Positions 35,379 through 48,873 of a DNA stretch of 64,000 nt are shown in pieces (position 1 is the first letter of the stretch; each line of letters opens with the position of its first letter). The translations under genes and the position numbers were made by a program. The notes beneath the pieces are model-generated. The model saw only the letters and a list, made by a program, of their open reading frames with translations, made no database searches and was not told where the DNA came from. Where the stretch lies: NCBI RefSeq assembly GCF_030704535.1, contig NC_081807.1, positions 4,753,001 to 4,817,000 on the forward strand, given 5' to 3'. This DNA comes from Vitis vinifera (Eukaryota > Streptophyta > Magnoliopsida > Vitales > Vitaceae).

Positions 35379-36441
35379 ATGGAGGCAGGGAAGAAGCATA
35401 TGATTTTGGTTTCCTTTCTGATTTTTCTTGTTTCTTCAGTGTATCCAATGGCATCAGAGGGGAGACAGGCTAATCCCGTCAAGCACTTTGTTCTAGTTCA
35501 TGGGTCTTGCCATGGTGCCTGGTCTTGGTACAAGATTGTGGCACTACTAAAATCATCTGGCCACAAAGTCACTGCTCTGGATTTGGCTGCTTCTGGAATT
35601 AACACAAAACAAGTGGGTGATCTGCGATTAATTTCTGAGTATTTCCAGCCACTGAGGGACTTCATGGAGTCACTCCCTGCAGATGAGAGGGTGGTTCTTG
35701 TTGGACACAGCTCGGGTGGGTTGGCCATTTCTCAGGCCATGGAGAAGTTCCCAGAAAAGGTTTCTGTAGCTGTTTTTGTCACTGCCTCAATGCCTGGTCC
35801 CACTCTCAACATTTCCACACTCAATCAAGAGGTACTTCATACATTCTATTTTTCTTTTACAGAAATTTACTTGTTGATTAAGAGGGGAAGGCTTCCCCTG
35901 TTTCTGACTTTTAGCCTGGTTTCTACTTCTTATTGAAGACATCCAGGAGACAAGGTCCTCTACTAGACAGCCAGTTCACATATGATAATGGCCCCAACAA
36001 TCCTCCCACCACTTTCACCTTTGGCCCCTTGTTCTTATCACTGAATTTGTATCAGTTGAGCCCAACTGAGGTGAGAACTCCATTAATTAAGGCCTTACAA
36101 CCAAAATTATGAGACCTTTCATTGTCGTTGTTATATCATTTTGGGCATAAATTTTCCAGGACTTGGCACTAGGGACTATGTTGATGAGACCCGTACGCTT
36201 GTTCAGTGAAGAAGACACGTCAAATGAGCTCATGTTGTGGAAAAAATATGCCTCGGTTAAACGTGTCTTTATTATTTCTGAGGAAGACAAGGTGATGAAA
36301 AAGGATTTTCAACTCTGGATGATCCAAAAAAACCCACCTGATGCTGTTAAAGAGATTAAAGGATCTGATCACATGGTCATGATGTCTAAGCCAAAAGAGC
36401 TTTGGGTTCACCTGCAGGCAATTGCTGAGAAGTATTCTTGA
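35379..36441 (+). CDS. Methylesterase B/A hybrid (MES/SABP2-type), with hydrophobic N-terminal extension
   Basis: Exons 35379-35831, 35939-36070 and 36160-36441 give 288 aa. The catalytic triad is Ser111 (GHSSGG), Asp238 and His266. Predicted to hydrolyse methyl esters of plant hormones; substrate unknown. ATG 35379 adds 23 residues (MEAGKKHMILVSFLIFLVSS...) before the Met equivalent to the start of methylesterase A. This is a basic then hydrophobic leader, like a signal peptide, unusual for this mostly cytosolic family. Starting at Met24 would give a normal 265 aa enzyme. The nucleophile elbow has Ser where methylesterase A has Leu. Up to 36328 the gene differs from A at scattered sites; from 36329 to the stop and beyond it is identical, so the gene looks like a crossover product. 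The exon 2 acceptor region reads TSRRQ against SLRRQ in A. Confidence 0.86.
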
Positions 36442-36758
36442 TGTTGTCATACCATTATGTGGAAAACGACACAATTGAATAAGCAGGAAAAGAAAAAAGT
36501 TTCAATTGAAATTGGTACTTTGAACTGTGGATTGATTCAAAGAAATTTTTACTAATAGAAACATCATGGTTCAGTTGTATCAATTATAAATGTAATGCAA
36601 TATACAACTATATTTCAGGAGTTTTAAACAGTGTGCAGAAAATCAAACTGAAGTTCAAATCATCCCAAGCTTCATATCTGTCTTTCTTCTACAGGGTCAT
36701 AAGCCCTGGATTTCAGATCTAAAATCAAATTTAAAGGGAAAAGAAAGAAAGTGAAGAT

Positions 36759-36892
36759 AAGGTGTTTTATCTTGGGAAAGTCAAGGAGGGCATCAAGGCT
36801 TTTCAGCTATGGATGATTGAAAAAGGAACAAAGAAAAACAGCCAGTGGGTGTGGAAGAGATCAAAGGACCTGATCATCCTACGTTGAAAAAA
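36759..36892 (+). pseudogene. Methylesterase exon 3 fragment, copy 2
   Basis: Identical to 4274-4407: frameshifted FQLWMIEK and VEEIKGPDH segments downstream of the hybrid methylesterase. Confidence 0.7.
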
Positions 36893-37522
36893 GAAAGGGA
36901 CCGGAGCAATTAGTATTCTTCCATTGCCAGTTCATCAAAGGAATCCAATGATTGGTTCTAAGTCCAAATATGACATGTGGATCACATGTATCACCTCTAT
37001 GATTAGCATACAAAAAAATTATAACCCCCATAGAAATCAAAGCTAATATAAATATGATCATGATAGCAACGTGTAACAGTTCATAATTGACCAAGACTAA
37101 TGTTTCCCAGGAAAAGGAAGAGATCCTGGATACGATTTCTTTCTTCAAATCCACACTATGACATTCAAAATTATCAAAATTTCAGTGTTAGGTATTTTAA
37201 ATGATATTACTACATTTTTAATCACAGACCCAATGCTTCTAAGGCATGTCTAATAATGGGGGCCTTAAAATAACTTGACTTTATTAAAATAAGGGGTTGC
37301 ATTTTATATGGCAGATAAATAATCATGGCCATGGAGAACCCAAGATTTGCTTTGTTCTTATCATCCATCATATATAGAAGCTTTTGCCCCAAAAGATTCA
37401 TATTAAGATTTTGTGGGTCTTCATACTCTGCAACCGCGCAGATGCACCAAATTAATGAAAATCAGGTCATCTTCCATTTTTGACAAAAGAATGATGGAAA
37501 CAGACTTTTATTTCATCTGATT
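36893..37522. other. Intergenic, copy 2
   Basis: Same sequence as 4408-5037; no gene supported. Confidence 0.5.
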
Positions 37523-38093
37523 TCAATTAATAATCACCATTATAGCTTTTCTTTCTCCCGACTTTATTTTCCCTCTGATCATCGCTCTTCTCCTTGATCC
37601 ATCCAACAAGATTATTACCAAAGGAACAACACATAAAATCGTGTGAAGCAAGCAAATAATCACCACCCAAACAACTGAAGATTCATTTCCAAAGCTACCA
37701 GCAAATGAATTTGCAGAAGATGAAGCTCACCCAGAACCAAAATTAATCGAAGTTTACAAAGATGTTATATGTACTCTCTCCTATCAAACATTCACATCTT
37801 TTAGCTGGTAGTACGACACTTTCCAAGGCAAAATCTATCAAGACAAAAAAGAAACCTCAACATATACAATGGCCAATGGGTATTCTGGTAAGGAAGGAAA
37901 CTACAAGACGAAGAGTTCAAAGAAGAAAACCGATAAAAGGGACAGAAACATCATTGCCAACTGAGGCTGAATTTGCCAAAAGCGGCGTGGCATTGTGGTT
38001 GATGACTAGCCCGACTGCCTCCGCGAAAACAAGCACAAACTCTACTGCCATTTTCAGCAGTGATATACACATTTCCAGTCTCTGAATCACCAT
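37523..38093 (-). CDS. Candidate small single-pass membrane protein, copy 2
   Basis: Identical to 5038-5608. Inferred exons are 37931-38093 and 37523-37725 on the minus strand, 121 aa. It has an N-terminal amphipathic part and a C-terminal hydrophobic segment followed by a basic patch. The identity gives no independent evidence that it is coding, because the whole block is identical. Function unknown. Confidence 0.42.
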
Positions 38094-38187
38094 TACAGCA
38101 AGAGAAATGCTTATATACTCTTGGCTATACTGTTCTCTCTTTATCGCATCCCCGCGTCTCTCTCTCTATTTGAGTCTTGGTCTCCAT

Positions 38188-38203
38188 TAATATATATATA
38201 CTA
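38188..38203 (-). promoter_or_regulatory. TATA-like tract, copy 2
   Basis: Same TAGTATATATATATTA as at 5703-5718, about 100 bp before the ATG at 38093. Confidence 0.3.
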
Positions 38204-40405
38204 CAAGCTGTTGATTTGCCATGGCGATAATCAAAGGCAGGTTCAAAAATGGCCTTTGGACTCCTCCAAGGGACACCCCACCTTTCTCTCTCAAACAGTC
38301 AAACCCATATACAAATAATATCGGCCCACGCTTTTCTTACACTCAAGTTGGCGATTGGTGATTAGGCATATGAGTGAGTAATCCGATCTGAACACAGGAC
38401 AAGCTTCAAGATATGAAATCTGCGTGTATTTTTATATGACTGCTCGATGGATTTGAAGGTTGAGTTATCATTGGAAACAGTCACATGGAAACAAGAATGA
38501 TAGACCCAGCTGATTTTCACCTTAAATAGTATTACCCTGACAATGAAACCATTACCCAAGTGGGTTTATAATTATTCCACAGCTTGTCTCAGGACCCTTA
38601 TCCACCCCTTCGAAAAAAAAAAAAAATCTTTTTGAAAAAAGTGTTACAACCCTAGATAAGGAGTGGATAAGGATGTGAATTATTGAGATGGCAGCAGATT
38701 TATGGTTAGGAATAAGGGAAATAGTGCCACAGAAATGCAGATCAGACTGTATGGGAGGTGTCAATTTCAGGGGTGGTTCAGAAAATAAATAAATAAATTT
38801 TTTTTGTCTGTGAACACTTAATTGGTTCTGGCTTTCTTGTGTTATTCCATTTTGTCATTTTGCTTCAAAGAAACATTATCAATCTCTAGGCTGGGACCTT
38901 TGCCTAAAGAATCTGAGCAATATTGTTAATCGACATGCATTATTTAATGCTGAAATCGTAACATTTCTTTCAAATCTTGAAAGAAAATGGTATATGCTTG
39001 GAACATCTCGACTCTAATTGCCTAGAATAAGTATGAAAAGTTCTGCTATTTTTGGAATTATAGTTTAGCAATGAGTATAGCAACTTACAAAGAGAGGTCG
39101 ATTTTTTTGATGGGTTGAAGTGAATTTTGAGTCTACAAAGGATTATAGGTAGCTATTTAGAAAAATAGTAAGATATCGAATTTCAAATTAAAATATTTAA
39201 AAATATGTAATGAAATCTAAACTATTGAATAAAGATATAAATAATTAAGATTGAGATATAAATAAATATGATGAACATATAAAGAAATGAAATCAATGTA
39301 TGAACAAATAAGATCAAAGTACAATGTAATAAGAGTAAGGTATAAAATAATAGGCCTCATATGTGATACAAATGAATGAGACTTGATTACAAAATAATGA
39401 GATATAAATATTACCACTTGATTAGTAATGTGTTTTAGTAAGTCTAAAAACTTTCTTATATATATAATTTTTGCAAAATTAAAAATAATTTTCTCATGAA
39501 TTCAGTCTATTTATCCCAGACAACACCTATATATATATCAATATGTGTCACATGATTTTATTTTATTTTTCTAATATGAAATTAGTGTTAACACCTTTAA
39601 TTTGTTGAAAAATTCATTGAAGTCCATCTATGGAGATAAAATTTATTGACTCATTGAAGAATTCATATGTTAAAGTCCTAGAGTTTATAAAATGTTCATT
39701 CTAATTCTAGTGGGACTTTGAAAGCAACCAACAAAAGAAATCTTGATATGGTTCTCAATGATATAAAGAGACTTTAACTTGATGAAAATTTTACTCAAAG
39801 GTTGATTTCCTTGATTAGAACTCAAGATGCATCCAGATTGGGATAAATGTGTTTAAAGGATCCAAGTATAAAGAAAATGCGCAAAGTGAGTATGATTTAG
39901 ATACTTTTAAGTTTGGTAATACTTGGTTTTTGTAATTGATCATTATACAATGGATTGTTTAATAGTGAGGATGACTTGTGGTTTTTCCTTTGAATATAGT
40001 TTACATGTAACACGTGATTATTTTTATTTTATTTATTTGTCACATACTCATATTACTATAGTATTTTGTTTTAATTATATTTGTGTAATGGATTGAAATA
40101 TATTTTATTTAAAAGTATATTAATTGATAGGTAGGTGAATCAATTAATTGGACATCAAATAATTTTATGTATAGAATGTTGAATTACTAATTTTCCTAAA
40201 AGCTTAAACTTACAAGATTTAGGTTCAATATACATATCATGCTTTTTAACACCCTCTCTTATGTGTGGTCCCATATTTACATGTGAAGAGACAAACAAAC
40301 AAACAAATGCAAATAGCCTTTTCTAGACTTCCAAACATGCAAATAAGGAACAAACATGCGAATTGTGAAGAGGTGGCTCGAACCCACAACCCCCAGTCAA
40401 ACCAA
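38204..40405. other. AT-rich intergenic sequence, copy 2
   Basis: Same as 5719-7920; no gene or complete transposon recognised. Confidence 0.5.
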
Positions 40406-40541
40406 GCTCTGATACCATGTTAAATGGGTTTGAATAGAATTCATTCGCAAAAGCTAGCTTGGAGAGGGTGCCCAATCCACATATATAAACAACATAATAA
40501 CCCAGTAACTTGGCGATGTGAAACAAATTCAACTTCTAACA
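40406..40541 (-). mobile_element. TRIM-like LTR with tRNA-Met primer-binding site, copy 2
   Basis: LTR 40418-40541 and primer-binding site 40406-40417, identical to 7921-8056. Confidence 0.72.
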
Positions 40542-42893
40542 TAGAAGATTAAAATTATAAATACAAAGTTAGAAAATTTTCATTTATAAGAATATGGTAT
40601 TACAATTTGTGTAACTCCATCTTTATGAGATTTCATTTGTACATAAAGTTTATGACTAATAGAGGAAGATGAAAAAGTGTAATCTATACAATTACATGAA
40701 TGAATTCAAGTTGGTAGTTTACCATTGTCCATTAATCTGTGTATAATGTTTATAAATAATGAGTATAACTCTCATATAATCTTTTATGAGAATATTAAGA
40801 GTTAAAAATCTTTTTTATAAAGTTAAGGTCCTAAGTCGTATTGCATTCTTATGTTTTTAGTTGTTTTACTTATAACAACATATACCACACAATTGACTCA
40901 TCTACTAAATGAGAATGGTGAGTTGAAGACCTTGACTCAACAATTCACAAAATGACTCAAATTCACATTACAAGTGTTATCAGTATTATGGATTAAGACA
41001 AGAATATAATTATTATTTTTTCATTTCTTTATTTCTTATACCTATTATGCATTATGCATCCAGATTGATTTTCCAAAATAATTATTTCACATAAAGTTTA
41101 TTTAACAAATGATATTAGTGTCAATCAATTTTGGATCATAAAACATATTTTTTGAATTTTGGTTATTATTTGATCTTATGGACTACTAAAGGATATATAT
41201 GATATGATGAATCTGAATAATGAATCAATATACATTTCCGATGTTTCGTAATTTTAATCATATCTATTGCATAATTTTACGAAAGTTGCAAAAATATGAT
41301 TTGTAATTTAAACATGTAATAATAGAAATCTTAAGAGATAGTTTTATCTAGTATGATGTTTACTTGTTTGTTTATGGTTGATCATGTTATATGTTGTTCA
41401 ATTTATGAAACAAGTGTTGATTAATCCAACCGATGATCATCACTATGTTTGATTATATAATAGAAGTTCAATAATAAAATATTGATGAAGTTTTTACCCA
41501 ACAGGATTAAACTTTTTTACGTTTAATACTTTCATTTTAATAGTTATTATCATATTTATATAATTAATAAATTATTATAATAGTTAATATAACCTTAATT
41601 GTTGTTTTTAAATTAATATTCTAAGACATCAAAGTTTCCTTTCAAATAAGATTAGAAATGCTTCCCTTTAAGGAAATCACATTTCTAAATCATGGTTATT
41701 AGCTTGTTGTAGGAACCCTGGTTAGTGTACGTTGTGGTTCTCCCAACGGGATAAAATCTATGTCCTAGTTAAGCTCATCAATTTTCAACTCTTTGGACCC
41801 AAAATCTATGTCCTATTCAACAAGGCAAATATCCCGAGATCAAAACAAACTCAACTACTGTTAGCAATCAAGCTCATATATCTAATTTATCCTTCCAAAA
41901 CAGATTAGTCAATTCAAAACCAAAAATGATACTACAAGTTACTCAAGATTCATTCCACTGATAACTAATATAGTTGTTATTGAGGAAATTGGCAAATGCT
42001 AACAAAGATCTATATATGATAACAAGAATTACAAACAAGAGATCACTAGTAAATTAAACAACATACCCTTAAATTTGATTTAACTAAAAATCCAATAATC
42101 AATTCACTTAAACAAAGTACATGTGTATAACTACTACACAATAATAAATATTTAGAAGAGTCAGACAACATCTACAAAGTCCACATAAGTAGAAGCTAGA
42201 ACTCCTAGTCCAAAGATGCCTTGGCTTTGGGTGGTGTCAATCTGCTTGTTGGACATGGGAAGCATATTCCTAACAATGCCTGTATGCCCGCTTTAGGCAC
42301 TACATCTAGAGACCCTATTGCTTCCATTCCTTGAGCGGTGACGATCAATAAAATAATCAACCTAAAAAAACACAAATACAATAGGAAAAGCTAAGGTGCA
42401 TTCACTTGTAAAATCTAGAAAATCTTACATAAATTACCTTGAATGAATTCACATGTTAACAATAAGTTCTTCACAAAAACTCAAGGAACCAGCCCCAAAA
42501 ACTAGGAAAAGGCTCTTTGCTTCTGACCTTGTCCACCTCAAGAAACCTCTCCTACAATCTTTTTTGCAAATTCACTATTGATCAAATGTAGCTCAATCCA
42601 ACATTTTTTTTTCCAGTTTCTCACCCTTAGTTCCCACCATTTTGTGAATCCAGAACCTTTAGGCTTAAATGAACAGAAAAATTCACCTTGATGTGATGTT
42701 GCTTCCTCTACATCTTCTGCATAGGGATGAAAAAAAATAAAATAAAATAAAACACACACACACAAAGATTAAAAGAAACAAACACATAAATAAAAACCAA
42801 ACCAAAGACCCAAAAAAAATCAAAAAAAAAAAAAGAAAGAAAATATATGCAATTTTATTATTTATCATTAATCATATTTGTACCTATATGGAA
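40542..42893. other. AT-rich intergenic sequence, copy 2
   Basis: Same as 8057-10408; nothing recognised. Confidence 0.5.
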
Positions 42894-42958
42894 GGTAAAG
42901 GTAGTACCTAAAAAAGGTAAAGGTAGTACCTACAGAATGTAAAGGTAGTACCTATAAG
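42894..42958 (+). repeat. Short tandem repeat, about 22 bp, copy 2
   Basis: Three GTAAAGGTAGTACCTA units, identical to 10409-10473. Confidence 0.8.
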
Positions 42959-43464
42959 ACATGTAGCACACATGTACATAAGTTCCTGACTTACTAGAAG
43001 TGGCCATGAAACAATGGATTCGATCGTGCACCCAAGGTTGCAAAGGTAGTATATAAGGAAAGAAAAAGCAGTACCTAAGGAAGAGAATATAGTACCTTAT
43101 AAGGGTATGTCATCAATCAACTCCAATGTAAAATCTAGAGAGAAACTTATTGATCATCTTGTGGGCTTGGAACATAACGAAATACAAGCGTATAAACCAT
43201 ATTCTCTAGCCTTGGTACTGATAGAAAAGAAGTTAGGGTTGAGTTGTGGAGAAAAATCCAAGTTTGAGAAAAGATTTTAGTGAATTCTGAATCCCAACTT
43301 CAAAAATAGTCATAAAAAACTGTCATATGCCTGGGAGCATAAAGAAAGCATCCAAAAAGAAAAAAAATGTGAAATGAGCAAGTGAGTTTAGATAGAGCAT
43401 TGAGAGAGGATGCTTTATAGAGTATTTATCCAAGAAAAAAAAATGAGGGAAGGAGAGCATGGAG

Positions 43465-44281
43465 CTCCATCGCAAGAAAGCAAAAGAACAAGAGAGTGAT
43501 CCGCCAGCTTAGGCTGGAGGTGCTGGTGGTGTAGATGATCCAGGAAGCTGTGCACCAAACTACCTTAACAATGGAAAACTAATGGGGCAGACCCAGTAGT
43601 ATCTTCTCCAACCTTACCACTCACAGCCATCAAGTCGGAAGTTCCTTCGGAATCTACATACAAAGCGCCCACCACCATTGGCAAAGGAAAAACCAGATCA
43701 ATTTCAATGTCAAATCTTTATGTGACTGCTGCGGAACAGTGCGGGTTAAGGAGTCGGCCAACTTCATAAAATTGAGAACTCCGGGAAATTTCAGTGAAGT
43801 ATGAAGCGCTTTGTTGGGGGACCGTCCAGAGAATCCAGTCGTTGAGCCTCACCAGCTTGTGATGCCCCAAGTGTCACATTACAAAGGACCTGTGTACCTC
43901 CACGTGAAAAGAGTGACGATCCATGCAGTATAGGTAATTTGCCAGATTCACAATACAAAAGCCCAACTTCGTTGAGATGCCTTCCCTCTAACTCTATAAG
44001 TCTTTCTACAAGCTTCGTTATATAATTTTTACACCTTCACTGGGTCTTATCAAACACTCATTTGGCTCTAGTAGACAACACATTAAGAACATCCACATCG
44101 CGCTACTCACAGTACCATGTAGGTCAATCTTTAAGGATTTCTGCGACCCTTGTTGGCTCTAGACTGACAATGGAGAACTTGGAAAGAGGAGAGCGATGGG
44201 GGTTGAAGGAGCTGAGCAGACCATCGGAGATAGAACAAGGCAGTGGCTTCACTCGGATAACAGGCTTAATTTGACTGGCTC
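43465..44281. other. GC-richer, gene-like decayed stretch, copy 2
   Basis: Identical to 10980-11796, with protein-like stretches in shifting frames; family not recognised. Confidence 0.35.
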
Positions 44282-45225
44282 TATAACAACCGGGGTTTTA
44301 ATGACATGTCAGGATCAGAAAAGTTATCATAAAATTATTAGTCACATAGTAAAAAAAGAATGGCAAAATTCACATGTTAATATTTAATTGAAAGAAATTT
44401 TGAAAAAGTTAATAAAAAGTCAATAGTATAAAATTTTCGTCACATCATATGCAAATAGTAGGAATTTCAAAAATTAAATTTAAATTTGGAGAAAAATTCA
44501 ACCATCAAATAATTATTGATATTATTTTTGAAAAATTAAATATTAAGTATATTATGAGCATTAATTTAATTATAGAGAATTATAGTGAGAAAAACTTGGT
44601 AAAAATTTATATTATATCACATTGTTATAATGGATAATTAAAAAAATTGAATTTAATTTTATAACAAATCAATAATTTTTATAATTAGAATTAAACCTTA
44701 TAGAATTAAAAAAACATCAAATAAAATTGAATTGAAATTAAATTAAGAGTAAATTATGATATATAAATTTAGGGAATATAAAAGGCTAGATTAATTAAAT
44801 ACGAATTTAGTGAATTTAACTTTTGAAATTTTGATTCAATTCAGAAATTTGACAAATGAAGTAAATTAAATAAAAGTTATACCAAAGGTTGAGAATATGA
44901 TTTTTATAAATTGAATGACTAAATAACTAATGGAATTAAGTTTCAGAATATTGCTTAAATTTTATTGATAAATAAATATTGGTAAAATTAAAGGATTAAA
45001 TATTATTATGAATTTCAGCTTCTTGATGTTGAAGCATTATTTTATGTTTCAGATTTTTTCTAAAATTGATTTTTTTTAATACATAATTAATGAAATCATG
45101 TCCTAAATGAATTTCATAATAAAAATGTTTCAAGTAATTAAAGTCAAATTATTTTTTTTGAAAAGTAGACTTATAGTAAATTTAATTAAGAATATAGTAG
45201 TATTTTTCGTAAGATAGTAAATCAT

Positions 45226-45547
45226 ATGTTGAGTATAAGTTATAATTGTAGAATATGAAATAAAGAATAATAATTTGATTTATTAAGAAAAATATGAAAT
45301 TATATTTAAGTAGATTTTTGGATTAAAATAAATAAATTTCTTAACATGGTGTGGTTGATAAAGAATATTAATAAAAAAAGAGGGGGGTATGTTGAGTATA
45401 AGTTATAATTGTAGAATATGAAATAAAGAATAATAATTTAATTTATTAAGAAAAGTATGAAATTATATTTAAGTAGATTTTTGGATTAAAATAAATAAAT
45501 TTCTTAACATGGTGTGGTTGATAAAGAATAATAAAAAAGAAAAGGGG
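45226..45547. repeat. 163 bp tandem duplication, copy 2
   Basis: Units start at 45226 and 45389, as at 12741-13062. Confidence 0.9.
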
Positions 45548-45599
45548 GAGGGGGGAACAGTGGCTTAAAGTTGAAAAGAGAAAGAAAAGAGAAAATGAA

Positions 45600-45626
45600 A
45601 ATAATAATAATAATAATAATAATAAT
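45600..45626 (+). repeat. (AAT)n microsatellite, copy 2
   Basis: Same length as 13115-13141. Confidence 0.9.
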
Positions 45627-46436
45627 AGGAATGTCTTGCGGAGAAGAAAGAAGAATATAAAAGATAGAAGAACGCGAACGGAAACACAAAGGAAAAGAAG
45701 AAACAAGGAAGGTGCAGCAGATATTTGGGTTGTCGTCCGACAAGCCAAATGAGTTCCGTTTTGCATGAGATTTTAGGAGAACACTCTATTTAACGTAAAG
45801 AACATTTTTATGGAGTCCAATTTTGGTTTTAATAGTTAGATTTTCATATTTGATGTAAGATGGTTTAACCCTAAAACTTTTATTTAATATTTTTCTTTGG
45901 AAACAAAATTACATATTATGTTTTTGGGAGATAATAAATGTTATTTGTATTATTTGGAGTCTGATTATGGTCAATGATAATTTTGATTAGTTTAAATGTG
46001 TATAGTTGTAGTACATTATATAATTACACTTTGATATATAATTGTGTTTTATTGACTTAGAATTTTTAATCTGTGTAGGTGTAAAACACCTTACTAAGCA
46101 ATGTGGAAATACTCATCCATTTATTTTCTAAAATTTTTAAATGCAAATATAGTTTCTAAGGAGCCATAGGAAAATTAGGAAGTGTTTCAAAAAGCAAAAG
46201 AATCATAATAATGGTTGTTTTTTAGTTATATTATATTTTAGCACATACTAATTTGATTTATAAGAACTTTCATAACTTAAACTATATTTTATTAATTTGT
46301 AAAACTTTTTTTGTAAATATTTGGGTTATCATTTTGGGTAATAAGATGTTTGACAGATTTATTATACTTGTGAATAAGTGATAGTGTAGTGGTTGATTTT
46401 TGAAAAATAAAATAAAATAATATGATGTAGTAAATC

Positions 46437-46558
46437 TTAGCTTAATAAATTTATTTGGGATTAGATGTTGTTTTATAAATATAAAAAAATCAAGTTATTA
46501 GCTTAATAAATTGATTTGGGATTAGATATTGTTTTATCGAGAAAAAAAAAATCAAGTT
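46437..46558. repeat. 61 bp tandem duplication, copy 2
   Basis: Units start at 46437 and 46498, as at 13952-14073. Confidence 0.85.
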
Positions 46559-46817
46559 ATCAAGATTGACAGCTAGAATGAATAGGTGTAACCCTTAATG
46601 CCAAACCTTTGACCTAGAGTCATAGGATAAGTTCACCCAGAATTTGGGTCGTGACAGGCTCTGCTTGCACTATTGTGATCACTCCTCTTGTCCGGCCATG
46701 AAAAAGCCCAACTTCGAAGGTCAAACTTTCTACTGTGAGAAGGATTGTGCAACTCATCTTTCTGATGCCACTGGGAGTCCTCATACCCAAATTTCAGCAT
46801 CTAACATAGTGGGTAAC

Positions 46818-48537
46818 TGTCAGCTCCTTAGTCTCTTGACTTAACCATGGAGGAAAAGGCCTCATGGGTAGGCCTTGCACCCATGAGAGCCTAGGCTGAA
46901 AACAAGGAAAGCCTAGAGGTTTGGTAGTTCAAACTCCAAGGGCTATGTGAGGAGGTCGCGGGTGAGCCAGACATGCACCGCACGCGCACCGTGGGCGAGC
47001 AAGACACGCACCGCGTGCGCACAGTGGGCGAGCCAGACGTGCACCGTGCACGTACCACGGGTGAGCCAGACGCGCACCATGAGTGGGCTAAACGCGCATC
47101 GCATGCTAGCCAGACACGCACCACGCGCGCACTGTGGGCAAGCCAGACATGCATCGCGTGGGCACCAGATGGGCATCGCGTGCGCACCTGACTTAGGCAG
47201 TGTAGATGAAGGCTGAGGGACATTAGGAATTTTAATTTATAATTATTTATTATTCCATTATGCCTCCTCAGACCTATTGATGTCTCCTCCAGAAACAATG
47301 AAAACGGCTTGTATTGCTCTTTAAGGGGGGATTAGGTGACTCAAAGGAGGGAGCACCAAGGGAAGCCTTGACCGCACCAAGGGGGCACCATGGCACAGCC
47401 TTGGGCGTGCCTAGGACACACGAACGCGACTCGAGCACGCACACATGGGCTCCACGACATGTGTGGTGTGCACCCCGTGGCCGCAATGGCACGGGGCCTG
47501 ATGCGGCCTACCTCCTCCCCACGCAAGCACGAGGCCGCCTAAGCCTTGTGCGATGAGCCAGCTGATGAAACCATGAGCACAATGTCATGGTCTAATGGGG
47601 CACCAAACAATAGCTGACTCACACCATGATGCCTACGCACAGTACGGGGGCGTAATGCCCTGTGCACCAAGAGGGATCAGTCATGGGCGCAATGTCATGG
47701 CTCGTTGCTATAAAGTTGGACCTGACAGGGGAAGCAAGCAACAAGCCCAAGCCATAGGCACCTAGACATGGCACGGGCTCACACATTAGTATGGGGAAGG
47801 CACACTGATGCACCAGACACCTGGTCAGTTGGTTGGTGCATGCTGCCTAGATCAGAAGGCCTTGATCAAAGACACGCTGGTGAGCACTAGATCACAAGAG
47901 GCACCTTGCGGGGAAAGAGGCAGCTTGTTAGGGGGACTCTCCAACATCTTGGTGAGCAAGGCTTGAGGAGATGGTAGTGCAGCTAGCTAGTGGCAGTGTA
48001 ACTAGTCAATGGCAGCTAGCTAGGACATCAGGTGATCAAGTTAAGCAGCCAATTGACTTGTAGTTGGCTGAGGAGATGATGGCTGGTGAAAGTGGGTGGC
48101 ATGTGCAGGCCACTATCTGGGTGGTGGGTGGTTATGCAAGGCAGTTATGGGCAGTTCTGGCCAGTTGTAAAACCATCATGTTGGCTCCAACTTTTGAATT
48201 TGAAAATTCAAATGTGTAACTGCAGGCTAGGTCTTTTAAAAAGGCTCCTGCAGCCTTGAAACACAGAGAGAGAGAGAGAGAAAGTTTGGGATAGGGTTCC
48301 TTCTCGTAATGCTTGGGTGTGAGCATTGTACTCTGTTTCAAAAAAACAATTTTGTCTTGTAGAGTGAATTAATACAAGTTAGGAAAGGTTTCCTATAAAC
48401 GTTTGTGTCCCTGTTGATTTACTGTTGCTGTGCTTTTACTAGGTTTTTCTAAATGCTGGGAATGAAGGTTGGCTAAGGAAGGGTCCTTAGCACCGCGCAC
48501 TTGTGAAAAATTTAGTGTGATCTTCAGGGGTGTGACA
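46818..48537 (+). mobile_element. Solo LTR, 1,720 bp, copy 2
   Basis: Same as 14333-16052; GTAAC target copies at 46813-46817 and 48538-48542. Confidence 0.82.
46964..47192 (+). repeat. 33 bp GC-rich minisatellite, copy 2
   Basis: About seven units, identical to 14479-14707, inside the solo LTR. Confidence 0.88.
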
Positions 48538-48873
48538 GTAACCATCATTTAATACAAGTTCCTTTCTAGACAAACTATCTTGGGCAGATTCATCATTTCT
48601 CTTCCAGTCCCCACCCTCGGATGTCCATCATGCAAAAGTCAATAAAATCACCAAAGGCAAAGGTATACTCCTTATCAAATGATGTGTTTGACCTAAACTC
48701 CGAGGCTTCTTTTGATGTGAGTTCTGGGTATTTGAAAAAATCATATGTTCTTCGATCAAGTCATTCCTTAACGCGAGGTCGATGCCAGGATAAGCCTTCA
48801 GTTTCCCATTTCTTCCACTATGTATTTCTCAAACGACACCCCTCAAAGAAGATAAGGCAACGAGAAAAGAAAA

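Larger units (their letters stand above)
44282..46656 (-). mobile_element. Solo LTR (gypsy-like), 2,375 bp, copy 2
   Basis: Same insertion as 11797-14171, with GGCTC at 44277-44281 and 46657-46661. Confidence 0.7.
46662..48873 (+). pseudogene. Unrecognised split reading frame, copy 2
   Basis: Same as 14177-16388: the host frame is interrupted by the 1.7 kb solo LTR and then by the CACTA element at 48874. Confidence 0.3.
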
